64,000 nucleotides of DNA from PFJX01 sp040757575 (GCA_040757575.1 JBFLXA010000015.1:1-64000); one strand, 5' to 3'. Counted from the first letter of the stretch, positions 47,050 to 56,113 are shown. Numbers and translations are program-made. The notes: a model not told the origin generated them from the sequence alone.

Positions 47050-48342
47050 ATGAACCTGTTTTCCTCCTTCAGCAAAACCGCCTCCCATCCGGCAGAGGCA
47101 CGACAGGGCCAGCCTGTTGCAGGCGTACAGCGCTTCCTCGCCCGGCAACCTCTCATGGATGCCCTGGACAACATCACAGGCTATGAGTTGAAACGTCAGG
47201 ACCGGGCACCCCTGGAAGTCCTGCCCGGGGCCCTCAGCATGCAGCAGATCCAGGACGAATTTCTGCTGGTGAGTGTCATCGACCTCGATTATCAGCAAGC
47301 CCTGGGCAACAAGCTGACCTTCCTGGGTGTAGCAGCGGAAACCCTGCTCAACCCCCTGGTAGACGAACTGCCTCTGGGCAAGGTGGTGCTTGCCCTCACA
47401 CCGGAACCCGATCTTCCCCCTGAAGTGGTGGCACGGGCAGAAGCCCTGACAGGTAAAGGCATGCTGCTGGCCCTGGATGACATAGGTGAAGCCACCCTGG
47501 CCAGCCCACTGCTACCTCTGAGCCGTTACATCCGCCTTAACCTCGCCCACCATGACGTCATGGGCCTTGCGGAACGGATTGCCCAGTTCCAGCATGGCCG
47601 GCGGCATCTGCTCATCGCCAGCCAGGTGGATACGCCGGAAGGCTTCGAAACCTGCGCCAAACTGGGGTTCCAACTATTCCAGGGAAACTATTTCACCCGC
47701 CCTGACCCGGCAAGGCCCAGCCGGCTGGACGCCAATGTGATGCGGGTGATGGACCTGTTGAACAAGGTGCTGGAACGAGCAGAATTCAATGTATTGGAAA
47801 CCGTCTTCAAGCAGGACCCGGCCCTCTCCTTCAAGCTGCTGCGCTACATTAACTCGCCTGCCATCGGCTTGCGCACCACTGTCAAATCCCTGGCCCATGC
47901 CCTGACCCTTCTTGGCTACGACCAGACCTACCGCTGGCTGACCCTTCTGCTGTTCAGCAGCACCCGTGCCACGGCCCGCAACCAGGCCTTGCTGCGCCAT
48001 GCCCTGGCCCGGGCCCACTTTGCCGAGGCCCTGGGGAAATCCAGTCTGCCTCCGGAGCTGGGGGGGGGACTGTTCATCACCGGCATGTTCTCGTTGCTGG
48101 ACGCCCTGCTGAACATTCCCCTGCCCCAGGCCTTGGCCAGCCTGAACCTGCCTGAATCAGCCTCCCGGGCCCTCCTCCATGGGGATGGCCCCTATGCGCC
48201 TTATATGGCCCTGGTCATCGCCTGCGAACAGTTTGACCAGGGAAGCCTGGACAAACTGGCCGAAAAACTGAAACTGGAGCCCGATGCCGTCAACCTGGCC
48301 CACGTGAATGCCCTGATCTGGTCCGAAAGTGTGGACATCTGA
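47050..48342 (+). CDS. Degenerate EAL + HDOD protein (YuxH/CdgJ-like)
   Basis: The 430-residue protein has an N-terminal EAL-like domain (about 25-225) introduced by FLARQPLMDALDNITGYEL. In active enzymes of this kind ExLxR follows; here the position reads YELKRQD, and the later metal-binding Glu/Asp motifs are not recognisable, so it is probably inactive. An HDOD domain (about 230-420; MRVMDLLNKVLERAEFNVLE, LSFKLLRYINSPAIGLRTTV, ALTLLGYDQTYRWLTLLL) completes the YuxH arrangement. Relatives act as regulators of motility. It follows the DUF1631 gene by 51 bases and probably shares the riboswitch. Confidence 0.85.
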   Translation: MNLFSSFSKTASHPAEARQGQPVAGVQRFLARQPLMDALDNITGYELKRQDRAPLEVLPGALSMQQIQDEFLLVSVIDLDYQQALGNKLTFLGVAAETLLNPLVDELPLGKVVLALTPEPDLPPEVVARAEALTGKGMLLALDDIGEATLASPLLPLSRYIRLNLAHHDVMGLAERIAQFQHGRRHLLIASQVDTPEGFETCAKLGFQLFQGNYFTRPDPARPSRLDANVMRVMDLLNKVLERAEFNVLETVFKQDPALSFKLLRYINSPAIGLRTTVKSLAHALTLLGYDQTYRWLTLLLFSSTRATARNQALLRHALARAHFAEALGKSSLPPELGGGLFITGMFSLLDALLNIPLPQALASLNLPESASRALLHGDGPYAPYMALVIACEQFDQGSLDKLAEKLKLEPDAVNLAHVNALIWSESVDI

Positions 48343-48388
48343 ATCGGCACGATCCCGGCAGAAGCAGACCGAACTTGCCGATGGCCCC

Positions 48389-49429
48389 CTAGACAGCGCC
48401 CAGTATCCTGCGCACCGGGGCGGGCACCCCATAGGCATCCAGCCCCGGCAAAGGTACCCAGAGCTGGCCCGGGCTTTCACGTAAACGACTCTCTCGGGCC
48501 TCCACCTCCACCAGCCATGGCTGGATATGCAGGCGGAAGTGGGTAAAACCGTGGACCCGGGGTGCCAGGGGAGTGATTTTTCCTGGCATGAGCCCCAGCT
48601 GGCGAGCAGCCTCCCCAGCATCCGCCTCCGCAGCGTATTCCGGCAGGCTCCACAGCCCTCCCCAGACCCCCACCGCTGGCCGTTTGACCACCAACACTTC
48701 CCCGGCATGGAGCAGGACCAGCATACCGACCCGCCGCTCCGGCAGGGCTTTGCGGGGCCGGGAAACGGGCAATTCCCTCTGCCGCCCGGTCAGGCAGGCC
48801 ACACACAGGTCCCGGAACGGGCAGACATCGCAGCGGGGACGGGCCCGGGTGCACACAGTGGCCCCCAGATCCATCAACCCCTGGGTATAGGGGCCGACAT
48901 CCTCATCAGGAAGAAGACTTTCCGCCAGTTGCCAGAGACGGTTCTCCACCGGTTTTTCGCCAGGCCAGCCCTCCACACCAAAGATGCGGGTCATCACCCG
49001 TTTGACGTTGCCGTCCAGAATGGCTGCCCGCTGGCCAAAGGCGAAGGCGCCAATGGCCGCCGCCGTGGAACGACCGATGCCCGGCAGGGCCAGGAGGGCT
49101 TCCGGCGCCTGGGGAAACCGGCCGTCATGTCGTTCCACCACCTGTCTGGCCGCTCCATGGAGATTCCGGGCCCGGCTGTAGTACCCCAGGCCGGACCAGT
49201 GGGCCAGTACTTCATCCTCGCTGGCCGCAGCCAGACTGGCCACATCCGGAAAGCGTGCCATGAATTTGCGGTAATAGGGCAGCACGGTTTCTACCTGGGT
49301 CTGCTGCAACATGATCTCCGACACCCAGACCGGGTAGGCATCCCCCGGGGCGTGGGCCTGCCAGGGCAGATCGTGGCGGCCCCACAGTCGTTGCCAGGCG
49401 ACGAGGCGAGAAGCAAAGTCTAGGATCAT
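48389..49429 (-). CDS. mutY: A/G-specific adenine glycosylase
   Basis: The 346-residue enzyme excises adenine mispaired with 8-oxoguanine. The catalytic Glu lies in VSEIMLQQTQVETV (about 37), the helix-hairpin-helix in LPGIGRSTAAAIGAFAFGQ, and the catalytic Asp in AILDGNVKRVMTR (about 140). The 4Fe-4S cluster loop is CTRARPRCDVCPFRDLC (about 195-211). A C-terminal NUDIX-like domain for 8-oxoG recognition follows (VLVVKRPAVGVWGGLWSLPE). The ATG at 49429 gives the family N-terminus. It is divergent from the radical SAM gene with almost no gap. Confidence 0.95.
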   Translation of the reverse strand: MILDFASRLVAWQRLWGRHDLPWQAHAPGDAYPVWVSEIMLQQTQVETVLPYYRKFMARFPDVASLAAASEDEVLAHWSGLGYYSRARNLHGAARQVVERHDGRFPQAPEALLALPGIGRSTAAAIGAFAFGQRAAILDGNVKRVMTRIFGVEGWPGEKPVENRLWQLAESLLPDEDVGPYTQGLMDLGATVCTRARPRCDVCPFRDLCVACLTGRQRELPVSRPRKALPERRVGMLVLLHAGEVLVVKRPAVGVWGGLWSLPEYAAEADAGEAARQLGLMPGKITPLAPRVHGFTHFRLHIQPWLVEVEARESRLRESPGQLWVPLPGLDAYGVPAPVRRILGAV

Positions 49430-49454
49430 GGCGGGAGTGTGCCAGAATCGGGCC

Positions 49455-50318
49455 GTGACCCCCCAGCCCTCCCCCCTCACGATCCAGGACCACAGCCGGG
49501 ACACGGCCGGCATGAAGTACGTCTATCCCGTGGTATCCCGCCGGGCGGGTGGTGTGTCCGTGGGCATCAACCTGAATCCCAACAATGCCTGCAACTGGCG
49601 CTGCATCTATTGCCAGGTGCCCGATCTCCAGCGGGGAGGTGCCCCCGGAATCGATCTTTCACTACTTGAAACTGAACTCCGTTCCCTGCTGGGCCAGATA
49701 CTGGAGGGGGATTTCATGGTTCGGCGGGTACCGGAAGGCCTGCGCACCCTCCATGACATCGCCCTGTCCGGCAACGGCGAGCCCACCAGCGCCAAGGCCT
49801 TTCCGGAGGTCATCCAGAGGCTCGGCACCATTTATGAAGATCTGGGCCTGATCAAGCGGGGCGTCAAACTGGTACTGATCACCAATGGCAGTCTGGCCCA
49901 CCGGCCGGGTGTCCAGGCGGGACTGAAAACCATGGCCCGCCTGAACGGAGAGGTATGGTTCAAGTTCGACCGGGCCACCGCCCCGGGCATGGCCCTGGTA
50001 AACGACACGGAAACCACGCCGGAACAGCATTTCAGCCGCCTGAAGACCGTAGCCGCCCTCTGTCCCACCTGGCTCCAGACCTGCATGTTCCAACTGGATG
50101 GACAACCGCCGGCGGAACCTGAAATCCAGGCCTATCTGGAACTGATGGAACGCTGCCGGGCCGAGCAGGTTCCCGTCCAGGGGGTGTTGCTTTACGGGCT
50201 TGCCCGTCCATCCCTCCAGCCGGAGGCAAGCCGACTCACACCGGTGAGCGCTGCGTGGCTGGAGCATCTGGGCAAAGACATCGAAGCCCGAGGCTTCCGG
50301 GTGATCGTTACCCCTTAA
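49455..50318 (+). CDS. Radical SAM protein
   Basis: The product has about 287 residues. The 4Fe-4S cluster motif CNWRCIYC (CX3CX2C) follows the family-typical lead YVYPVVSRRAGGVSVGINLN. Downstream are ALSGNGEPTSAKAF, the GGE-like motif of the SAM site, and VKLVLITNGS. No auxiliary cluster domain is seen. The GTG at 49455 is chosen because relatives include the preceding HSRDTAG segment; an ATG at 49512 is the next option. The substrate is unknown. The gene ends ten bases before the convergent short DUF1631 gene. Confidence 0.8.
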   Translation: MTPQPSPLTIQDHSRDTAGMKYVYPVVSRRAGGVSVGINLNPNNACNWRCIYCQVPDLQRGGAPGIDLSLLETELRSLLGQILEGDFMVRRVPEGLRTLHDIALSGNGEPTSAKAFPEVIQRLGTIYEDLGLIKRGVKLVLITNGSLAHRPGVQAGLKTMARLNGEVWFKFDRATAPGMALVNDTETTPEQHFSRLKTVAALCPTWLQTCMFQLDGQPPAEPEIQAYLELMERCRAEQVPVQGVLLYGLARPSLQPEASRLTPVSAAWLEHLGKDIEARGFRVIVTP

Positions 50319-50328
50319 GCCATAGCCT

Positions 50329-51072
50329 TCAGGCAGACGGCGAATCCGTCATCCTGGCATCGCCCTGGGCGAACTTGTCCGCCAGCCGGGCCCGGGTCAG
50401 GGTCAGGGCCTCCAGCCCTTCCTCATTGGTGAACAGGTACATCCCCTTCATGGGACTGAACCAGTTCAACACCATGGACCGCTCTTCCTTGCCGATACGC
50501 ATGATGATGCGGCTGCCCACCGCCAGGTTTTCCAGCCAGATGCCCGCCTCACCTGGCTGCTGGGCCGGAGGAGGCGCCTCGGCAGTGGCAGAAGGCAGTT
50601 TGGCAAGATCCAGCCCATGCTCCGCCAGCAGGCTTTCGTCCTGAGAGGAAAAGGGAATCCGTTCCTCCCCGGTGACGAAATGCAGCCCTTCCCGGGCCAC
50701 CGCAGCATGGAGCAGGGACAGGGACTCGAAAAACGCGTCCTTTTCCCTAGCCGGCACACCAAGGGCAATGCAGCCTTCCTGAAGCCGGGCCAACAGGGTT
50801 GGCAGGATTCTCAACATCTCGGCCGTCTCCTTGCGTCCCCGCTTGGGCGAAAGGCTCCACAGCAAGGCATTCATCGTGTCCCAGCCCGCCTGCCAGTCCG
50901 GATCCTGGTTTCCTTTCACCATGAAAATGGTCGTCATCAGACGCGCCCAATGGGCGCGCAGGAATCCATGGACTTCCACCGGAGCGCCGCTACCAGACAA
51001 CTGCCTTTCGATCTCTTCGCGCACCCGTCCTAGGACGACGCTTTCCGGGCTATTTTGCAATTGGGTTTTCAC
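50329..51072 (-). CDS. Short DUF1631 paralogue (C-terminal portion only)
   Basis: The 247-residue protein starts at GTG. It matches only the last third of the DUF1631 protein at 44662. The helical part aligns (FLRAHWARLMTTIFMVKGNQD; GWDTMNALLWSLSPKRGRKE against the ATVDDLIWSLHPKASKED of the long protein). The terminal barrel aligns too (NLAVGSRIIMRIGKEERS, FSPMKGMYLFTNEEGLEALT). Both copies keep the LFTN core. No N-terminal half remains, so it is either a specialised stand-alone module or a deletion product under continued selection; the frame is intact. Function unknown. Confidence 0.75.
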   Translation of the reverse strand: MKTQLQNSPESVVLGRVREEIERQLSGSGAPVEVHGFLRAHWARLMTTIFMVKGNQDPDWQAGWDTMNALLWSLSPKRGRKETAEMLRILPTLLARLQEGCIALGVPAREKDAFFESLSLLHAAVAREGLHFVTGEERIPFSSQDESLLAEHGLDLAKLPSATAEAPPPAQQPGEAGIWLENLAVGSRIIMRIGKEERSMVLNWFSPMKGMYLFTNEEGLEALTLTRARLADKFAQGDARMTDSPSA

Positions 51073-51199
51073 TTGACCACTTATTTCGACGGGCCTTTAT
51101 CCTACAAGCCTATTTCTCCAAAAGAGTCAGAATCTTAAGCTGGCGTCATGGAGAAAATATTGTTAACCTCGGGGTGGTTTTGTAAGAAAGGTTTCATCC

Positions 51200-52483
51200 A
51201 TGAACTTTTCCAGGCCTGCCTTCAGGAAGCGGGTGTTGCTTGCCCTGGCGACCCTACCCTTTCTGGGCGTGGTTGCCGCATTCGGAATCGCCCCCGATAC
51301 ACCGCTGAACCTGCCGGCCCAGGAAACCGTCGAACAAACCCTTGAACTCCCGGCCGGCCAACCCCTGGATATGGGGTCGTTTGATTTCTGGCGGGAGGAA
51401 CGCATCGCCCGGGGAGATACCCTCGCCTCCCTGCTGACCCGGCTGGGTGTGGCAGAAGAAGACCGGGGCCGTTTTCTCAAAGCTGCCCATGGCAACACCT
51501 TGCTTGGCAAGCTCATTCCCGGCAAAAGCATTCTGGCGCGAGTGACCGCATCGGGGCAGTTGATCTCCTTCCGCTACCTTGCTTCAGAGCAAGTGCTGGT
51601 CACCGTGAGCCGGGTCGCAGAGGCATTCCATGTCACCGAAGCCCCTGCAAACCTGGAGATGCGTCCCGTACTTCGCTCCGGCACCATCCGCAGTTCCCTC
51701 TATGGCGCAACGGATGCTGCCGATGTGCCGGATCGAATCGCCTCCGAACTGGCCGAAGTCTTTTCCGGTGACATCGACTTCCATAAAGACCTGCGCCGGG
51801 GAGACAGTTTCTCCCTGGTTTACGAGGCTTTCTATTTCGAGGGCCAGTTGATCAAGACGGGCAGGCTCCTGGCCGCCGAATTCAGCAACGGTGGCAAGCA
51901 GTACCAGGCCATCCATTTCAGGGATCCCCAGGGTCGTGAAGGCTATTTCACCCCCGCAGGACAAAACCTTAAGCGGGCCTTCCTGAAATCACCCATGCCC
52001 TTCAACAGGATTTCGTCAGGCTTTACCCAGGCCAGGCTCCATCCGGTACTCAAAATCTGGCGGGCCCACAAGGGCATCGACTACGCAGCCCCCACCGGCG
52101 CACCAGTTCGGGCCGTGGCGGACGCGGTCGTCAGCTTTGCCGGCAAGCAAGGCGGCTATGGCAATCTTATCCTGTTGAAACATAACGGGCCTTACAGCAC
52201 CGCCTATGGCCACTTGTCCCGTTTTGCCAAGGGCCTGAAAAAAGGACGCCGCATCACTCAAGGCGAGATCATCGGTTACGTAGGTTCTACGGGGCTGGCA
52301 TCCGGCCCCCACCTGCACTATGAGTTCCGGGTGAATAACGTGCAAAAGAATCCCCTGGCCCTGAACCTGCCCAGTTCCTACCCGCTGGATGCCCGCTACA
52401 AGGCGCAGTTTCTGAGCGCAGCCCGGCCCCTGGTGCAACAGCTTGCCATGCTGCGGGGCACCAACCTGTCTGCGCTGGACTGA
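51200..52483 (+). CDS. M23-family peptidoglycan metallopeptidase
   Basis: The product has 427 residues with an N-terminal signal or anchor helix (VLLALATLPFLGVVAAFGIA). An OapA/LysM-like region is at about 70-130 (RIARGDTLASLLTRLGV), followed by a regulatory middle domain. The M23 (LytM) domain is at about 290-400, with zinc ligands in RAHKGIDYAAPTG (HxxxD) and HLHYEFR (HxH). All ligands are present, so it should be an active endopeptidase cutting peptidoglycan cross-bridges. GAAAGG lies eight bases before the ATG. It converges with zapD, the FtsZ-ring gene. Confidence 0.9.
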   Translation: MNFSRPAFRKRVLLALATLPFLGVVAAFGIAPDTPLNLPAQETVEQTLELPAGQPLDMGSFDFWREERIARGDTLASLLTRLGVAEEDRGRFLKAAHGNTLLGKLIPGKSILARVTASGQLISFRYLASEQVLVTVSRVAEAFHVTEAPANLEMRPVLRSGTIRSSLYGATDAADVPDRIASELAEVFSGDIDFHKDLRRGDSFSLVYEAFYFEGQLIKTGRLLAAEFSNGGKQYQAIHFRDPQGREGYFTPAGQNLKRAFLKSPMPFNRISSGFTQARLHPVLKIWRAHKGIDYAAPTGAPVRAVADAVVSFAGKQGGYGNLILLKHNGPYSTAYGHLSRFAKGLKKGRRITQGEIIGYVGSTGLASGPHLHYEFRVNNVQKNPLALNLPSSYPLDARYKAQFLSAARPLVQQLAMLRGTNLSALD

Positions 52484-52528
52484 TCTGGCCTGAGCTCTGT
52501 CCCCATGGGGGCGGATTGTCGACTTGAT

Positions 52529-53278
52529 CTACAAATTGCAGAAAGTCAGGTCGAACTCCACGTCCTCGTCGCAGAGGCGGGGTTTTTGCAAGGTTTCCGG
52601 CACCAGAAAACGAATGTTCACCGCGTACTTGTTGGCGCTTACTTCAGGCGCGCAATGTGATGTCAGGCTGACCCGCAACATATGGGCCGTCCGCCCCGCC
52701 AGCATGAGTTGGAACAGGCCCTGGACAGCCTTGTGGCTGCTGACATGTCCGCCCTCCCGGAGCAGTTTTAGCACCACATCCACCGCATTCCGGATCGGCA
52801 GCATAGGCCCCAGCCAGGCCATCAGGTCACTTTCCCGGGCTGAATCCGGCTGGTTCAGCCAATAGTGGTAAACCGGCAGGTCGAAACTGCATGTCCCCCC
52901 GGGGATGGCCGTGCGGCCCTTGATGCTGGCCAGCCAGTCGTTATCCCGCACGTGCTGGCCCATCTTTCCTGTCATGGCCAGCAGTGTGGACAAGGCTTCG
53001 GCGATCTTTGCCAATACGCCATTCAGTCGTTCGCCATCCACCGCAGGGTTCCTTCGCAGGGATTCCAACACGCCCTTCTGCCGTTCCAGTTCCTGGATCA
53101 GTTCATTGCGCAACTCGGAACGAGTGGTGATGTCAACGACCTCGAAGATGGCCAGCAAGGCCGCATGATGGGCCCTGGCGCCCCCAAGCTGCATGAAATA
53201 CTGGGCTTTACCGAATAAATCCTCCAGGCGCAGCCAAGTGCGTATGCGCTCATTGAGAGGAAATTCGTAGACCGTCAC
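52529..53278 (-). CDS. zapD: Cell division protein ZapD
   Basis: The 249-residue cytoplasmic protein promotes FtsZ filament bundling at the division ring. Family features are the N-terminal VYEFPLNERIRTWLRLEDLF, an elongated helical domain (QLGGARAHHAALLAIFEVVDI), and a beta-rich second domain ending YAVNIRFLVPE and VEFDLTFCNL. The start is GTG 53278, which matches the family N-terminus. It lies 100 bases downstream of coaE. The small zinc protein gene yacG, often next to zapD, is not present here. Confidence 0.93.
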   Translation of the reverse strand: MTVYEFPLNERIRTWLRLEDLFGKAQYFMQLGGARAHHAALLAIFEVVDITTRSELRNELIQELERQKGVLESLRRNPAVDGERLNGVLAKIAEALSTLLAMTGKMGQHVRDNDWLASIKGRTAIPGGTCSFDLPVYHYWLNQPDSARESDLMAWLGPMLPIRNAVDVVLKLLREGGHVSSHKAVQGLFQLMLAGRTAHMLRVSLTSHCAPEVSANKYAVNIRFLVPETLQKPRLCDEDVEFDLTFCNL

Positions 53279-53377
53279 CCGTGTCAGCCCGATAGGTTGG
53301 ATGAAATATTGCCCGCAACATATTGAATGCCCGGGGATTCTGACTGTTGTATTGATCTATGGCAACGATATGCCAGC

Positions 53378-54004
53378 TTATGAAGCAGTTTTTTCCCGGG
53401 CCAGCAGCAAATAGCGTTCATGCAGGGCTCTGACCCTTGGCAAAAGAACGGACTTGTCTCCATTGTTATCGATCACATCCTGGGCCAGGGCAAGTCGCTC
53501 GACGCGGCCCACCTGGGCCGCCAGCATCACCTCGGCCTGGGGACGGGTCAATCGGCTACGGGCCATGAGCCGCGCCAGTTGCAAGGATTCGTCACAATCC
53601 ACCACCAGTACCCGATCTATCCAGGCTGCGTAATCCGCCCAGTGCTCATGCAGCAGGGGGACCACCAACAGCACGTAGGCGTGTGCAGCGGCGGAAGCCA
53701 CTCCCGCCTGCAGCCGCTCCCTGATAAGCGGGTGGAGAATTTTTTCCAGCCGCCGCCGGGCCTCGGCATCTGCGAAAACCCGATCCCGCATTGCCTCCCG
53801 GTTCAGGGCGCCATCCTCCAGCAGGTACCCACTGCCAAAAGCCTGGCGAATCTCTTGCATTGCCTCACCACCAGCCCCCGTCAGTCCACGGGATTCCTGA
53901 TCCGCATCCAGCACCTTGACTCCCAGGTCGGCGAAGCAGTTGGCCACCGTGCTCTTGCCCGAGCCTATGCCCCCGGTGAGTCCCACGCAGTATGGGCGCC
54001 TCAC
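53378..54004 (-). CDS. coaE: Dephospho-CoA kinase
   Basis: The 208-residue enzyme catalyses the last step of coenzyme A synthesis, ATP-dependent phosphorylation of the ribose 3'-OH. The P-loop GGIGSGKST is at the N-terminus (about 10-18). Other family blocks are DADQESRGLTG, LEKILHPLIRERL and VVPLLHEHWADY. The start is GTG at 54004, overlapping the pilD stop (GTGA). The frame runs upstream through pilD but without family similarity. The usual betaproteobacterial neighbour order pilD-coaE-zapD is kept. Confidence 0.94.
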   Translation of the reverse strand: MRRPYCVGLTGGIGSGKSTVANCFADLGVKVLDADQESRGLTGAGGEAMQEIRQAFGSGYLLEDGALNREAMRDRVFADAEARRRLEKILHPLIRERLQAGVASAAAHAYVLLVVPLLHEHWADYAAWIDRVLVVDCDESLQLARLMARSRLTRPQAEVMLAAQVGRVERLALAQDVIDNNGDKSVLLPRVRALHERYLLLAREKTAS

Positions 54005-54867
54005 CCGAGCCAGAACCTCAGAAACGCTGGGCCATTGAACAAGGCGACCACGCCCCCCAGGGCCAGCCAGGGGCCGAAGGGTATGGGATTGTCCCGCTCC
54101 TGGCGACGCAGCAACATGAGGGTGCCACCGATCAATGCGCCGGCCACGCTGGCCACCAGAACCACGGGAAGCAGTAATTTCCAGCCAAGCCAGGCGCCTA
54201 TGGCTGCCAGCAACTTGAAGTCGCCGAACCCCATGCCTTCCTTGCCCGTCAGTAGCCGGAACAACCAGTAGACGGACCAAAGGCTGAGATAGCCGGCCAC
54301 GGCCCCCACCACCGCCTCCTCCAGTGTGACGAACACCCCATTCATATTGGCCAGCAGGCCAAGCCATACCAGGGGCAAGGTCACGCTGTCAGGCAGTAGA
54401 TGGGTATCGAAATCGATGAAAGTCAAAGCCAGGAGTGCGCTCAGAAACACCCAAACCCACACCAGAGGCAAGCCGCTCCAGACGCTGGCAGCCAGAGCAA
54501 AAAAACCACCCGTGAGCAATTCGACCAGGGGATACCGTGCGGCAATACCTGCCTGGCAGGCGGAACAGCGGCCACGCAAATACAGCCAACTGACCAGGGG
54601 AATATTCTCGTACCAGCGGATGCGATGGCCGCAATGGGGGCAGGTGGACGGCGGCCAGAAGAGGTTGAAGGCCGGCGCATCTGCGGGGGCTTCCTCTCCT
54701 TGCAGCCAGGCACACTGCTCCCGCAGTTCCCGTTCCATCATGTGGGGCAGGCGGTGGATGACCACGTTCAGGAAGCTGCCCACCAGCAGGCCAAGCACCC
54801 CAGACAGCACCACGAGCAATGCGGGCTGGGCATTCAGCATCTCGAACACGGCTATCAAGCCGGCCAT
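54001..54867 (-). CDS. pilD: Type IV prepilin peptidase/methyltransferase
   Basis: This inner-membrane enzyme has about 288 residues with eight or so helices. It cleaves and N-methylates type IV pilins. The N-terminal domain has GSFLNVVIHRLP and the paired zinc-like cysteines CPHC...CSAC (about 77-103). Catalytic Asp residues lie in FIDFDTHLLPD (about 150) and GFGDFKLLAAIG (about 212). The ATG at 54867 is preferred over a TTG seven codons upstream. It lies 13 bases after pilC. Confidence 0.94.
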   Translation of the reverse strand: MAGLIAVFEMLNAQPALLVVLSGVLGLLVGSFLNVVIHRLPHMMERELREQCAWLQGEEAPADAPAFNLFWPPSTCPHCGHRIRWYENIPLVSWLYLRGRCSACQAGIAARYPLVELLTGGFFALAASVWSGLPLVWVWVFLSALLALTFIDFDTHLLPDSVTLPLVWLGLLANMNGVFVTLEEAVVGAVAGYLSLWSVYWLFRLLTGKEGMGFGDFKLLAAIGAWLGWKLLLPVVLVASVAGALIGGTLMLLRRQERDNPIPFGPWLALGGVVALFNGPAFLRFWLG

Positions 54868-54880
54868 ACCCGGTACGGCC

Positions 54881-56101
54881 TCAGACAACGGAACCCATCT
54901 TGAAGATTGGCAGGTACATGGCGATGACGATCGTACCGATCAGGCTGCCCAGCACCACCATGATGAAGGGCTCCATAAGGCTGGAAATGCCCGCCACCGC
55001 GTCATCCACTTCCCGCTCATAGAAATCCGCCACCTTGGTCAGCATGGTATCCAGGGAACCGGACTCCTCTCCGATGGCCACCATCTGTATCAGCATGTTG
55101 GGGAACACCCCCGCTTGCTGGAGGGTCATGGCCAGGGATGCGCCCTTGGCCACTTCGTTCTTGATCTTGAGGGTCGCTTCCTCGAACACGATGTTGCCCG
55201 ACGCGCCGGCCACGGAATCCAGGGCTTCCACCATGGGCACGCCCGCCGAGAACATGGACGAGAAGGTCCGCGCCCAGCGGGATACGGTGGCCTTTTCGAT
55301 CAGGGGCCCGAATACAGGCATCTTCAGCATCCAGTAGTCCACCTTGGCCTTGAACCTGGGGGAGTGTTTCAGGGCATAACTCAGGCCGAATATGGCCGCC
55401 CCGATGGCACCAAAAATCAAATACCACCATTCGACGAATGCGTCAGAGATGACGATCACGAATTCGGTCAGGGCGGGCAAGCCCTGGCCGGAACCCGCAT
55501 AGAGGGTCTTGAAGGACGGAATGACGAAAATCATGATGCCGGCGGTGATGATGAAGGCCACCACCATGACGGTAACCGGGTAGAACAGGGCCGATTTGAT
55601 CTTGCCCTTGATGGCCAGGATCTTTTCCTTGTAGGTAGCCAGCCGGTCCAGCACCGTATCCAGGATGCCCGCCTGTTCCCCCGCATTCACCAGGTTGCAG
55701 AACAGGCCATCGAAATACTGGGGATGCTTGCTGAAGGCGTTGCTCATGCTGCTGCCCGTTTCCACGTCCGCCTTGATCTCCGCCAGCAAGCGCTGCAGGG
55801 AGGGGTTGGCATGGCTGCGGGCGGTGATGTCGAAGGCCTGCAATAGAGGCACACCCGCCTTCATCATGGTCGCCAACTGGCGAGTGAACAGGGCGATGTC
55901 CTTCTCTGTGATCTTCTTGGTACGGGCAAAGGCCCCCTGTTTCTTGACCTTGAGGACGTTAATGCCCTGGCGGCGCATGGTCTGGCGCACCACCGCCTCT
56001 CCGGGGGCCAGCATCTCCCCCCGAACCTTCTTGCCGGTCTTGTCAGTACCCTCCCAGAGGAAGGGCACCTGCTTTACGGTTGCTGCCTTGGCCACCGCCA
56101 T
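54881..56101 (-). CDS. pilC: Type IV pilus inner-membrane platform protein PilC
   Basis: The 406-residue GspF/PilC-family protein has two repeated cytoplasmic helical domains (FTRQLATMMKAGVPLLQAFDI near 75, WARTFSSMFSAGVPMVEALDS near 280). Each is followed by a membrane region (FYPVTVMVVAFIITAGIMIF; EPFIMVVLGSLIGTIVIAMYL). It forms the rotary platform that PilB drives during pilus extension. It starts 12 bases after pilB and is part of the pilB-pilC-pilD operon. Confidence 0.95.
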   Translation of the reverse strand: MAVAKAATVKQVPFLWEGTDKTGKKVRGEMLAPGEAVVRQTMRRQGINVLKVKKQGAFARTKKITEKDIALFTRQLATMMKAGVPLLQAFDITARSHANPSLQRLLAEIKADVETGSSMSNAFSKHPQYFDGLFCNLVNAGEQAGILDTVLDRLATYKEKILAIKGKIKSALFYPVTVMVVAFIITAGIMIFVIPSFKTLYAGSGQGLPALTEFVIVISDAFVEWWYLIFGAIGAAIFGLSYALKHSPRFKAKVDYWMLKMPVFGPLIEKATVSRWARTFSSMFSAGVPMVEALDSVAGASGNIVFEEATLKIKNEVAKGASLAMTLQQAGVFPNMLIQMVAIGEESGSLDTMLTKVADFYEREVDDAVAGISSLMEPFIMVVLGSLIGTIVIAMYLPIFKMGSVV

Positions 56102-56113
56102 GGATTCCCCCTA

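Noticed and set aside
48343..48382. Inverted repeat ATCGGCA...TGCCGAT after the EAL/HDOD gene as a terminator
   Set aside because: The stem has seven pairs with a loop of about 26 bases and no U-tract, too weak to call.
51161..51189. TTGTTA-N17-TAAGAA before the M23 peptidase gene
   Set aside because: Transcription would begin about four bases before the ATG and exclude the ribosome binding site. The -10 match is also poor.
54005..54367. Upstream extension of coaE through pilD
   Set aside because: The family N-terminus and P-loop begin right after the GTG at 54004; the extension is the shadow of pilD.
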